In this document: positions 1-11,898 of the stretch, in pieces | How the letters are laid out: each line of letters opens with the position of its first letter | Position numbering within the stretch: the first letter of the stretch is position 1 | Source of the DNA: Arthrobotrys musiformis | Taxonomy: Eukaryota > Ascomycota > Orbiliomycetes > Orbiliales > Orbiliaceae | Direction: 5' to 3' | Assembly: GCA_036971715.1 (NCBI GenBank) | Contig: JAVHJL010000013.1 | Span: 1,540,384-1,604,383 of the forward strand | DNA length: 64,000 nt | Notes under the pieces: model-generated | The model's input: the letters and a program-made list of their open reading frames with translations, nothing else | What the model was told of the DNA's origin: nothing | The model's database searches: none | Position numbers and translations under genes: made by a program

Positions 1-3000
1 TCTCTCTTCATTATAGATTTTGCATTCCATAATTAAGTGTTTTGGTGTTTGAGGCTTATTTCTGCATGTACAGTTTTTATTTAAAATTCCAGAATTTGGA
101 ATTTTATATAAATAACTGTTAAAGTACCCATGCCCAGTCCTCAGTTGAGTTAAAGAAGAAACAAAATTATTACTAAACTTAGTAAATATCTTATTTCTTT
201 TTAACTTTGGCCTATTAATATAATTTGGCCTGTTTTTTTGTTTTTTGTATTTTTCTTCCCATTCTAGTAAGTCCTTTTCTTTAATTTTTCTTTTTAAATA
301 GGCGAAGGACTTGAATAGGCTTTTCTTTTTTATTTTTGCAGCTTCCTTGGCTAAGTAATCTGCCTTTTCATTTCCAACAACTTCAGAGTGACCTGGGACC
401 CATTCTATAAATATGTTAATATTTCTAGAATTTAATTCATTTGCCATATCCCAAATTTCTGAAGTTGTCTCCTGACCAGGCCCTAAATTTAGGTTTTGTA
501 ACCTTTTTATTGCAGCCTGGTTGTCGGTGAAGAAATAAATATTCTTCACCTCTTTATTTTTATTAATTACTTCAAAGGATTTTTCGAACCCTTTCCTTAA
601 AGCAATTAATTCTGCATCATATACCTCCATACTTTTTCCCAAACTAAAATAAATTTCGAAAATAGATTTATTATCTATTTCTCCATAAATTCCAGCCCCC
701 AAGGATTTTTCTTTTTTATTTTTATTATTCTTTTTTTTATTATTTTTATTTTCTATTTCCAGCATAGAACCGTCTGTATAAATAAGTAAGTTTTCCCTAG
801 AATTTAGTTCAACTTCTTTTTTATTTTTGTGGTTTTCTGCTTCTAAGTCCTTGGGTACGTTATTTATGAGGAAATTAATTTTATTTTCAATCCAAGGTGG
901 ATTGAATTTTATATTTAATTCCTCAATTTTTGTATATGGGTTTATCAAGAAATTAATTCTTGATAGTATTCTGTCCAGTGTGGAGGCATATTCTTTTTTG
1001 TCCCCTTCTTTTTTATTTTCATTCCATTTTAAATAAGGTCCCAGTCCTGTTTCCTCTCTTCCAAAATTAAATTCTGGTGGGAATGACTCTGGAGATCTCT
1101 TTTTTATTGGATGATTTTTATTAAGAAAAAGGGATCTTAGGGCATACCTTCTTTGTATCCCATTTAGTCTTATTTCTGGTGGTAAAATAGAGGCCTCAAC
1201 TTCCAATATATTTATTGGAGTTGTTTTGAAGCCTCCTGTTATTTTTCTCAACATCTTATTTTGAATTAATTTAAATTCTTTCAAAACATTTTGTTGTTTT
1301 TGGTTTTTCCACCATATTTCAGACCCATAGTCGGAAATAGAACAAACGCAGCTTTTATACAATTGTATTATCGCTTTAGTTTTAAGTCCTTTTTCTGAAT
1401 TAGCAAGTGCCTTGATAAAATTTAAAATTTTATTTGCTGCACTTGTTTTTATTTTAATGTGGTGTTTAAAATTCAATTTTATATCGAAATATATACCTAA
1501 CCACCTTATATTGTTGGTAGGTTTTATTATTGTACCATTTGGTAGCTCAATATTTAATTCCCCAAATTCATTTTTCTTTTTTAAATTTGTTTTAAAATGA
1601 ATTAGCTCTGATTTTATGTCATCAAAAGCTACTGCATTATCTGCAGCCCAATTAAAGGCTATTTTTGCAGTTTCTTCTAATTCATATATATTTGTTTCTA
1701 TTTTTTTATTAGTTGCAATTAACGCCAAATCATCTATATAAGATGGTTTAATGATAGAAGGCGTTTTTTGTTCTAATAAATTAAATAGTGGTGTTAAATA
1801 TAATAGAAAAAGAATTGGGGATATTGGGGAACCTTGTGGTATTCCAGTTTCAACTGGTTTTAATTTTTCTACTTGTCCATCGAAGGCCAGTTTAATTAAT
1901 CTTTTGGACATAAAATTATTAATCCACGAAATTAATCGTTTGGGGAACTTCATGTCTTCTAAGGTATTAATTAATCTTTCCTTTGAAACATTATCAAAAG
2001 CCCCTTTAACGTCTAGGAATAAAACAGAAGTTTTTAACTTTTCTGAATTAGCCATTTCTATATTATGAACTAATGACAAAGCTGCATTAATTGCAGATCT
2101 TTGTTTTCTGCCTCTAATTTGTTCTGAATTTAGAATTTTATTAGTTTTTGATAAGAAGACTATTCTTTTTGTTATTATTTTCTCTAATATTTTTCTTAAA
2201 CAATTTAGGAAACTAATAATTCTGTAAGCTTTTGGAATATTATAATCCAATTTATTTGGTTTAGGTAAAATTACCCCAATTGCTTCTCTGAAGCATATTG
2301 GATAGTATCTATAATTTAATAATTGTTTAAATAAATCATTAAATCTTCCCGGTATAATTTTGTAAGCCTTTTTTAGATATAAAAAATTAATTCCATCTAA
2401 TCCTGGTACTTTTTTAGAATTAAATAAGAAGATAGCTTCTTTGATTTTACTATCTCTTATCTTTTTCTATTCTATTAACTTTTTATTAATTATTATTTCC
2501 ACTAATAACAGTAGATTTATTATTTTTATATAATTTAGTGGTTTTGGAAATAATGTTTTTTTTAATATTTTTGCCTTATCTTCAAAATTAAGGGCATTCC
2601 TGTTCTCATAAATTAGATTTGGCATTTTTTGGATTTTTCTAGGTTTAGAAAAATTAAGTGCTAAGAATATTTCTTTATCTTTTGCATTTTTTAGAAAATT
2701 AGTCCAGGATTTCTCCTTAAAAAATCTAATTTCTCTAAAATATTTATTCCTTTTGATTTTAAATAGTTCCCAATTTTATTAAATCCTATTTAATTTCCAT
2801 ATCCTTTTTTATTGCAACATCTTTTTTCTTATTTTTTCAATTTCCTCATTCCACCAAATTTTTGATTTTGGTATTATTTTTAAAATTAATATAGATCTTT
2901 CTACTACCAAAATTATATTTTTTTAAAAAAGAGATGTTGCAACTTCCAAATTATTTTCTAAATCTTCTCTTTTCTCATAAAATAAAAAAAAGCAATCTTT

Positions 3001-3855
3001 CCATAAATTATTTTTATCTAGATTTTTATTTAGACTTAATAATTCTTTTTCAAAGTTTTCCTAATTAGTTTTATTCCAATTAAATTTGTTAGTTGATAAA
3101 GGATTATCTACTAAGTCATTTTCTTTTAATTTTATTTTAATTGAAATTACCTCATAATCTAATCCTATATCAATTTTTTTATTTATTTTCCAATCCATAA
3201 TTAATTTTTTTAAATTAATGGTTGCAAAAGATAGGTCAATAATTAAAGATTCAGATTTATTATTTTTCCTAACATTATAATAAATTAGTATGCCATTTTT
3301 ATTTATTAATTATAGATTTTTATCTTCAATCAACTCTATTATTTTTCCTACTCTTAAATTAAATTTAATTTCAAAATTCCATAAAAAATAATAAGCATTA
3401 AAATCTCCAATTAATAATATTTTTTTAATACAATAATCTTTAATCTTATTAAAGAATCAATTTACTATATATTCACCATTTTCCGTATTTTATTGTTTTT
3501 CGTTATAGATATTAATAAATCTGATTTCCCCAAATTTGTTTGATTTAAAATCAATTATCTAGCAGTCCTCATCTTTAATTAAATCTTCCCAATTTGTAAT
3601 CTCATAGGGTAAATTCTTTTTTATAAAAGTAATTACCCTATTTCGGTTTTTATTAATTTCGTTAATTTTTGGGTTTAAAAAAATTAATTTAAACCCTAAA
3701 TATATAATTATAGTATTTTCCTTTAAGAATTATGGTTCTTATAGGAAAATTAAATCCATATTATCATAAATTAATACAAAGTTTAAGATTAACTACATTA
3801 TATTTGTAAATCTTCTACAATTATATTATATTATTTTTAAAATATCCCTATTCAT
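1..3855 (-). pseudogene. LINE A ORF2 (endonuclease-RT-RNase H), degraded and partial
   Basis: The RNase H, connection and palm/thumb parts (plus-strand 1 to about 2100) are nearly identical to ORF2 of LINE L and still encode the YIDD catalytic box. The fingers and endonuclease parts, from about 2110 to 3855, carry many changes, mostly G-to-A on the plus strand, so Gln codons become stops. The ORF2 start still reads ATG at 3853-3855, overlapping the ORF1 stop as in LINE L. The C-terminal ~60 codons are outside the window. The contrast between a clean 3' half and a mutated 5' half inside one gene is the odd feature. Confidence 0.88.
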
Positions 3856-5008
3856 TTAAAATAATATTTTGTTTTTTATTTTTAGGACATAAGGAATTTT
3901 TTGCCCCATATTCTCCTCCACAATTAATGCATTTATATTTTATATAATCACAAGACTTTTTATTTTCCTAGCATATATTACACAAATAATTAATTGTTTT
4001 ATATTTTCCAGCACAAATTTCACAAACTAATTCATTTCTGCAATTTAATACATAATAGCCAGTTTTTTAACAATTTGTACATCTATTATTTCCAAAAAAT
4101 TTAATATATCTTTCTATTTTAAGTTTTTCACCTCCTAAAAAAATATATCCTCTATTTTATATTTCTATTACTTCTATTTTTGTTTTTATGGCAATTACTA
4201 TAGAAAAGAATTTCTTTTTTTCTAATTTTTCTTTTTTAATTAACCATCTCAAATTGTTAACCAATTTAATTGTATTGTCTATTTCCACCTCTTTTTTAAA
4301 ATCTTCCATTTTTTAATCTCTAAAAATCCCATATACAACTAAGAACCCCTAACTCTTTATTTTAAAAGGTCTTTATATATATTCATCTATTTTAATAAAT
4401 TCTTGATAGATTTCTTCTTTATATTCCAGAATATCTTCTTTTTTAATATTCTCATAAATAATTAAAATTAAATTCCCTTTTAAATTTAAAGAAATCCCAA
4501 AAATAATTAATTCTAAATTATTAAACTTCTCTTTAAGAATTTTATTTATTTTTTCTCTAAAAATATTTGGTTTTTGGATAAAAAGTTCCATAATACTTCT
4601 AAAAATAATTAACCTTCATTAATTAATTGATATTTTTGAATTTTGTAAATTTTATAGATTTTGTAGATTTTGCGTTTTATACGTTTTTTGGTATTTTTAA
4701 ATTATTTCCTATTTTTTTGGTATTTTTGATGTTTTCTAGGCAATTTAAACATATGTCTTTTTTATGTTATTTTTCTCTAATTCTCTTATTTCCTGCTTTA
4801 AGTCTTCTACCTCCTATACTCTTTCTTTTAAAAGATCATTCAACCTTTTAATTTCCAAAAACAAATCTTCTCTATTTATTTCTTCCCTTAAATCAATTAT
4901 ATCTACCAATACCTATCTTCTCTATCTTTTTTTATGGTAAACAGGTTTAAAACCCTATATCACTAATACTAATTCATCCAAAGATAAACTAGTTAATATA
5001 TTTTCTAT
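3848..5008 (-). pseudogene. LINE A ORF1 (gag-like), RIP-inactivated
   Basis: It aligns over its full length with the 386-codon ORF1 of LINE L. The start codon position now reads ATA and many in-frame stops are present; only a 72-codon stretch (4373-4591) remains open. Cys and His codons of the C-terminal knuckle region are still recognisable between about 3890 and 4090. Non-functional. Confidence 0.85.
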
Positions 5009-5263
5009 TTTTAAAATTAATTTTTAAAAGATTTAGTTTAAATTAAGCGAGAACTTTTTTTTTTTTTTTTTTTATATAATAAACGATCACAAATATCTTT
5101 ATATTTTTATATCATGATTATTTTCTATCAGTCTTTATATGCTTTTTTACTTTGTAGTATTTTTGATCAATTTTTTCCGCTTTTTCGATTGGTGTACTTT
5201 TATTTGGTTTTGGATACTCCGTTCAAAAGTTATGGGGGGGTCGGTATTTTCGAAGTTCGTTTT

Positions 5264-6119
5264 AAAATCTTCAATAATAATTATAAAAATCTAAAATATT
5301 ATTAAAATATTGATTTTGATGCATTTCAAATTAAATTCATATTCTAAATTTTAGTTATAAAAGATAATATTCATATTATAATTAATAATTTAGAAAATTT
5401 TTATCAATTAATTTAATAAGTGTATTATATTGAATGTAATTATACTAATTGTTATAATATAAATTGTATAAAAAAGTTTAATCATAAAATATATATTATA
5501 TAAATTATTACTTACACAATTAACATTATTGAAAATTATACTAATATAAATTAATAATAAAAAGTTAAAAAAAAATTCTTTTTTTTTATTATTTAAAATA
5601 TTAGAATTCTATATTTTAAAATAATATTATTAAGAATTAATAAATATTTTTTTTATAGAAATCAATATTTCTATAACAAAAAATTTTTTAGTAAAAGATA
5701 TAATCTATTTATTTTTGATCTTTAGCAAAATTATATTTTATATAATTAGAGGTAAATATATAATAATAATTAAAATATTAAATATTTATATATTTTATTA
5801 TAGTATTTATATTAATTATTTATAATTTATTAATAATTTATATATTATTTCTATTTTTTTTTTTAAAAAAATATAATATTATTAATTTCTTTAATTTATA
5901 TTATAAAAATAAAATATTTATTATTATTTTAATTAAAAAAAAAGAAAAAATAAAAATATTTATTTAATATTTTCTAATATAATAAATAAAAATTAATAAC
6001 TTATAATTTTTAAATATATATAAAAATTTCTAAATTTTAAGTCTTTTAAAATAAATCTTTAATATTGTTTTTTTTTATATTTATAGTATTAAATCAATTT
6101 TCTATTTTTTTATCATTTA

Positions 6120-6120
<1 letters not shown>
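5264..6120 (-). mobile_element. Gypsy-1 relic (minus) with attached AT-rich segment
   Basis: The part from about 5600 to 6120, read in reverse, aligns with the Gypsy-1 interval around 16815-17380 and with the relic at 14100-14423 plus 24021-24240. The part 5264-5600 is the reverse complement of about 24260-24620 and is not found in the complete Gypsy-1 element. LINE A's 5' end cuts the left side and LINE B's tail abuts the right. No open reading frame survives; almost every C and G has been lost. Confidence 0.75.

Positions 6121-6149
<29 letters not shown>
6121..6149. repeat. (TTA)n tail of LINE B
   Basis: About nine to ten TTA units directly precede the conserved 3' end of LINE B. On the element strand this is (TAA)n, the family's tail in place of poly(A). 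Confidence 0.9.
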
Positions 6150-6150
<1 letters not shown>

Positions 6151-6166
6151 TATCATACACGCATGC

Positions 6167-6178
6167 AACCTTTCGGTT
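6167..6178 (-). other. LINE B 3' hairpin with GAAA loop
   Basis: On the minus strand AACC-GAAA-GGTT forms a 4-bp stem with a GNRA tetraloop, 20-30 bases before the TAA tail. It is unchanged from LINE L. Confidence 0.75.
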
Positions 6179-6443
6179 ATGGCGGAATGAAGGAAAAGAA
6201 ATTAAAATACATGATTTTCGCTCCTCATTAAAAATGAAAACTACATAAAATCATTTTTTATTTTTGTTTTTTGTTTTTATTTTTATTTTTGTTTTTTGTT
6301 TTTTGAGGTTCCTTCTAACCCTTTTTGTCTCTTTCTTCTTTTTTCCCATTAAAAGAACAATGTCATATATCTGTTGTTCTTACCCATCCACTTTGATGTA
6401 ATATTAAAATGATATATCTTATTTCCGGAACTTTTTTATTTTT

Positions 6444-9400
6444 TCAAACTTCCAGATTTCCCCATCCTGTGAAATAATCATTTTTAGGATTTTTATTGCA
6501 TTTTTTTTTTGCAATATTTGTTTTATTTAGGAACTCTTCCAAAAAGATCATACCTTCATTATTAAATAATAAAAAGTAATAATCTAATTGTTTATTAGCT
6601 TTTTTGAGTTTTTTTTTTAATACTTCTTTTTCTTTATTATAGATTTTGTATTCTATAATTAAGTGTTTTGGTGTTTGAGGTTTATTTCTGCATGTACAGT
6701 TTTTATTTAAAATTTTAGAATTTGGAATTTTATATAAATAATTGTTAAAGTATTTATGCCTAGTTTTCAGTTGAGTTAAAGAAGAAACAAAATTATTATT
6801 AAATTTAGTAAATATCTTATTTCTTTTTAACTTTGGTTTATTAATATAATTTGGCCTGTTTTTTTGTTTTTTGTATTTTTTTTCCTATTTTAGTAAGTCC
6901 TTTTTTTTAATTTTTCTTTTTAAATAGGTGAAGGACTTGAATAGGCTTTTCTTTTTTATTTTTGTAGCTTCCTTGGCTAAGTAATCTACTTTTTTATTTC
7001 CAACAACTTCAGAGTAACCTAGAACTTATTTTATAAATATGTTAATATTTCTAGAATTTAATTTATTTGTTATATCCCAAATTTCTGAAGTTGTTTCCTG
7101 ACCAGGTCCTAAATTTAGGTTTTGTAACCTTTTTATTGCAGCTTGGTTGTTGGTGAAGAAATAAATATTCTTTACTTCTTTATTTTTATTAATTACTTTA
7201 AAGGATTTTTCGAATCTTTTTTTTAAAGCAATTAATTCTGTATCATATATTTCCATACTTTTTCCTAAATTAAAATAAATTTTGAAAATAGATTTATTAT
7301 CTATTTTTTTATAAATTCTAGTTCCTAAGGATTTTTCTTTTTTATTTTTATTATTCTTTTTTTTATTATTTTTATTTTTTATTTCCAGTATAGAACTGTC
7401 TGTATAAATAAGTAAGTTTTTTCTAGAATTTAGTTCAACTTTTTTTTTATTTTTGTGGTTTTCTGCTTCTAAGTCTTTAAATACGTTATTTATAAAGAAA
7501 TTAATTTTATTTTCAATCCAAGGTGGATTGAATTTTATATTTAATTCCTCAATTTTTATATATGGGTTTATTAAGAAATTAATTCTTGATAGTATTTTGT
7601 CCAGTATAAAGGCATATTCTTTTTTGTCCCCTTCTTTTTTATTTTCATTTTATTTTAAATAAGGTCCCAGTCTTGTTTCCTCTCTTCCAAAATTAAATTC
7701 TGGTGGGAATAACTCTAAAAATCTCTTTTTTATTGGATGATTTTTATTAAGAAAAAGGGATTTTAGGACATACCTTCTTTGTATCCCATTTAGTCTTATT
7801 TTTGGTGGTAAAATAGAGGTCTCAATTTCCAATATATTTATTGGAGTTATTTTGAAACCTCCTGTTATTTTTCTCAACATCTTATTTTGAATTAATTTAA
7901 ATTCTTTCAAAATATTTTGTTGTTTTTGGTTTTTCTACCATATTTCAGACCCATAGTTGGAAATAGAACAAACACAGCTTTTATACAATTATATTATTGC
8001 TTTAGTTTTAAGTCCTTTTTCTGAATTAGCAAATACCTTAATAAAATTTAAAATTTTATTTGCTGCACTTGTTTTTATTTTAATATAATATTTAAAATTC
8101 AATTTCATATCAAAATATATACCTAACCACCTTATATTATTAGTAGATTTTATTATTATACCATTTGATAGCTCAATATTTAATTCCCCAAATTCATTTT
8201 TCTTTTTTAAATTTATTTTAAAATAAATTAGCTCTGATTTTATATCATCAAAAACTACTGCATTATCTGCAGCCCAATTAAAGGCTATTTTTACAATTTC
8301 TTCTAATTCATATATATTTGTTTCTATTTTTTTATTAGTTGTAATTAACGCCAAATCATCTATATAAGATGGTTTAATAATAGAAAGCATTTTTTGTTCT
8401 AATAAATTAAATAATGGTGTTAAATATAATAAAAAAAGAATTAGAGATATTAGGGAATTTTATAATATTCCAATTTCAACTAGTTTTAATTTTTCTACTT
8501 GTTTATTGAAGGCCAGTTTAATTAATCTTTTGGACATAAAATTATTAATTTATGAAATTAATTGTTTGGGGAACTTTATGTTTTCTAAAGTATTAATTAA
8601 TCTTTCCTTTGAAATATTATCAAAAGCCCCTTTAACATCTAGGAATAAAATAGAGGTTTTTAACTTTTCTGAATTAGCCATTTCTATATCATGAATTAAT
8701 GATAAAGTTGTATTAATTACAGATCTTTGTTTTCTGCTTTTAATTTATTTTGGATTTAGAATTTTATTAATTTCTGATAAGAAAACTATTTTTTTTGCTA
8801 TTATTTTCTTTGATATTTTTCCTAAACAATTTAGGAAACTAATAATTCTGTAAGCTTTTGAAATATTATAATTCGGTTTATTTGGTTTAAGTAAAATTGC
8901 TCTAATTGCTTCTCTGAAGCATATTGGATGGTACCTATAATTTAATAATTGTTTGAATAAATCATTAAATCTTCCTGGTATAATTTCATAAGCTCTTTTT
9001 AGATATAGAAAATTAATTCCATCTAATCCTGGTGTTTTTTTGAAATTGGATGAGAAAATAACTTTTTTGATTTCATTATTTTTTATTTTTTTTTATTTTA
9101 TTAACTTTTTATTAATTATTATTTCTACTGGTAACAATAAATTTATTATTTTTATATAATTTGGTGGTTTTGGAAATAACGCCTTTTTTAATATTTTTGT
9201 TTTATCTTCAAAATTAAGGGTATTCCTGTTTTCATAAATTAGATTTAGCATTTTTTGGATTTTTCTAGGTTTAGAAAAATTAAACACTAGGAATATTTCT
9301 TTGTCTTTTGCATTTTCTAAAAAATTAGTCCAGGATTTCTTCTTAGAGGATTTAATTTCTCTAAAATGTTTATTCCTTTTAATTTTAAATAATTCCCAAT

Positions 9401-10481
9401 TTTGTTGGGTTTTATTTAATTTCCATATCCTTTTTTGTTGCAATATCTCTTTTCTTGTTTTTTCAATTTTTTTATTCTACCAAATTTTTAATTTTGGTGT
9501 TATTTTTAAAATTGGTGTAGATCTTTCTACTGCCAAAATTATATTTTTTTGAAAAAAAAATGTTACAACTTCCAAATTATTTTCTAAATCTTCTCTTTTC
9601 TTATAAAATAAAAAAAGGCAATCTTTCCATAAATTATTTTTATCTAGATTTTTATCTAGACTTAATAATTCTTTTTCAAAATTTTCCTAATTAATTTTAT
9701 TCTAATTAAATTTATTAGTTGATAAAAGATTATCTACTAAATCATTTTCTTTTAGTTTTATTTTAATTAAAATTACTTCATGATCTGATCCTGTATTAAT
9801 TTTTTTATCTATTTTCCAATCCATAATTAATTCTTTTAAATTAATGGTTGTAAAAGATAGGTTAATGATTAAAGATTCAAATTTATTATTTTTTTTGATA
9901 TTATAATAAGTTGGTATGTTATTTTTATTTATTAATTGTAGATTTTTATCTTCGATCAACTCTATTATTTTTCCTGCTTTTAAATTAAATTTAATTTCAA
10001 AATTCTATAAAAAATAATAAGCATTAAAATTTTTGATTAATAATATTTTTTTGGTGCAGTAATCTTTAATCTTATTAAAGAGTTGATTTACTATATATTT
10101 ATTATTTTCCGTATTTTATTGTTTTTCGTTGTAGATATTAATAAATCTGATTTTCTTAAATTTGTTTGATTTAAAATCAATTATCTGGTAATCCTTATCT
10201 TTAATTAAATCTTCTTGGTTTGTGATTTTGTAGGGTAAATTCTTTTTTATAAAAGTAATTACCTTATTTTAATTTTTGTTGGTTTTGTTGGTTTTTGGGT
10301 TTGAAAAAATTGGTTTAAACCTTGAGTGTGTAATTGTAGTATTTTCCTTTGAGAATTACAATTCTTGTAAGAAAATTAAATCTGTGTTGTCGTAAATTAA
10401 TGCAGAGTTTAAGATTGATTGCATTATATTTGTAGATCTTCTACAATTGTGTTGTATTATTTTTAAAATATCCCTATTCAT
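6444..10481 (-). pseudogene. LINE B ORF2, RIP-inactivated
   Basis: This is co-linear with the 1345-codon ORF2 of LINE L. Stops are spread across all domains; open stretches of only 76-133 codons remain (for example 7989-8390 over the RT palm, which still shows YIDD, and 7026-7256 over RNase H). The stop codon and 3' UTR are intact. The start overlaps the end of the still-open ORF1 of this copy. Confidence 0.9.
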
Positions 10482-11634
10482 TTAAGGTGATATTTTGTTT
10501 TTTGTTTTTAGGGCATAAGGAATTTTTTGCCCCATGTTCTCCTCCACAATTAATGCATTTGTATTTTATATAGTCACAGGACTTTTTATTTTCCTGGCAT
10601 ATATTACACAAATGATTAATTGTTTTATATTTTCCAGCACAAATTTCGCAGGCTGATTCATTTCTGCAATTTAATGCATAATAGCCAGTTTTTTGACAAT
10701 TTGTACATCTATTATTTCCAGAGAATTTAATATATCTTTCTGTTTTGAGTTTTTCACCTCCTAGAAAAATATATCCTCTGTTTTGTATTTCTATTACCTC
10801 CATTTTTGTTTTTGTAGCAATTACTATAGAAGAGAATTTCTTCCCTTCTAATTTTTCCTCCTTAATCAACCATCTCAGATTGTTAACCAATTTGATTATA
10901 TTGTCTGTTTCCACCTCTTTTTTGAGATCTTCCATTTTTTGATCTCTAGAAATCCCATATACAACTAAGAACCCCCAGCTCTCTATTTTGGAAGGTCTTT
11001 GTATGTGTTCATCTATTTTGATGAGTTCTTGATAGATTTCTTCTTTGTATTCCAGAATATCTTCTTTTTTGGTGTTCTCATGGGTAATCAAAATTAGATT
11101 CCCTTTTGGATTTAGAGAAATCCCAGAAATAATTAATTCTGGGTTATTGGGCTTCTCTTTGAGAATTTTATTTATTTTTTCTCTGAAGATATTTGGTTTT
11201 TGGATGGGAGGTTCCGTGGTACTTCTGGGAATAATTAACCTTCGTTGGTTAATTGATATTTTTGAATTTTGTGGATTTTGTGGATTTTGTAGATTTTGCG
11301 TTTTATGCGTTTTTTGGTGTTTTTGGGTTATTTCCTGTTTTTTTGGTGTTTTTGATGTTTTCTGGGCGATTTGGGCGTATGTCTTTTTTGTGTTGTTTCT
11401 CTCCAACTCTCTTATTTCCTGCTTTAGGTCTTCTACCTCCTGTACTCTTTCTTTTAGAAGGTCATTCAACCTTTTAATTTCCAGAAACAGATCTTCTCTA
11501 TTTATTTCTTCCCTTGAATCAATTGTATCTACCGATACCTGTCTTCTCTGTCTTTTTTTGTGGTGAACAGGTTTAAAACCCTGTGTCGCTAATACTAGTT
11601 CATCCAAAGATGAACTAGTTGGTATGTTCTCCAT
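10474..11634 (-). CDS. LINE B ORF1: open gag-like protein with damaged zinc knuckles
   Basis: This 386-codon ORF is uninterrupted and the same length as ORF1 of LINE L, from which it differs at about eight residues. All the differences I see are of the kind made by C-to-T on the coding strand: four His-to-Tyr, two Thr-to-Ile, one Pro-to-Leu and one Ala-to-Val. Two of the His-to-Tyr changes fall on the metal-ligand His of the first and second Cys/His knuckles (residues 318 and 336), and a third is at 355. In the family ORF1 binds element RNA. The N-terminal half (coiled coil near residues 44-80, Lys/Gln/Asn-rich linker) is unchanged. The ORF is open, but RNA binding is probably impaired. It is the 5' partner of a dead ORF2. 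Confidence 0.85.
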   Translation of the reverse strand: MENIPTSSSLDELVLATQGFKPVHHKKRQRRQVSVDTIDSREEINREDLFLEIKRLNDLLKERVQEVEDLKQEIRELERNNTKKTYAQIAQKTSKTPKKQEITQKHQKTHKTQNLQNPQNPQNSKISINQRRLIIPRSTTEPPIQKPNIFREKINKILKEKPNNPELIISGISLNPKGNLILITHENTKKEDILEYKEEIYQELIKIDEHIQRPSKIESWGFLVVYGISRDQKMEDLKKEVETDNIIKLVNNLRWLIKEEKLEGKKFSSIVIATKTKMEVIEIQNRGYIFLGGEKLKTERYIKFSGNNRCTNCQKTGYYALNCRNESACEICAGKYKTINHLCNICQENKKSCDYIKYKCINCGGEHGAKNSLCPKNKKQNITLNE

Positions 11635-11898
11635 TTTTAAAACTAACCTTTAAAAGGTTTAGTTTAAATTAAGCGAGAACCCCCTTTTTTTTTTTTTTTG
11701 TGTGGTAGACGATCGCAAATATCTTTATATTTTTATGTCGTGATTATTTTCTATCGGTCTTTGTATGCTTTTTTACTTTGTAGTATTTTTGATCAATTTT
11801 TTCCGCTCTTTCGATTGGTGTACTTTTATTTGGTTTTGGATACTCCGTTCAAAAGTTATGGGGGGGTCGGTATTTTCGAAGTTCGTTTTTTTTAAGAG

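Larger units (their letters stand above)
1..5263 (-). mobile_element. LINE copy A (Tad1/I group), 3' end cut by window edge
   Basis: This copy matches LINE L (47805-53560) in reverse orientation. It starts inside the ORF2 C-terminus at the window edge and runs to the family 5' end, which reads cgaagttcgttt on the plus strand and ends at 5263. Bases 1 to about 2100 are almost identical to LINE L. From about 2110 onward G-to-A changes on the plus strand accumulate and ORF2 and ORF1 fill with stops. The 3' UTR and (TAA)n tail lie outside the window. The left flank is unknown; the right flank is a Gypsy-1-associated AT-rich segment. Confidence 0.93.
6121..11888 (-). mobile_element. LINE copy B, full length
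   Basis: This is a complete copy on the minus strand, about 5.77 kb. It runs from a (TTA)n tract at 6121-6149 (the element's TAA tail) to the family 5' end at 11888. Both ends are close to LINE L: the 3' UTR (6150-6480) and the 5' 1.4 kb (10474-11888). ORF2 in between is mutated in both C-to-T and G-to-A senses. The 3' tail sits against a Gypsy-1 relic, while the 5' end sits inside ORF2 of LINE C, so the two flanks do not match and no target duplication is visible. Confidence 0.95.

Noticed and set aside
1751..2068. 105-aa ORF seen in several places (also 50999-51316)
   Set aside because: Antisense shadow of the LINE RT domain.
6121..6149. Independent TTA microsatellite
   Set aside because: It is always joined to the conserved LINE or SINE 3' end, so it is an element tail.
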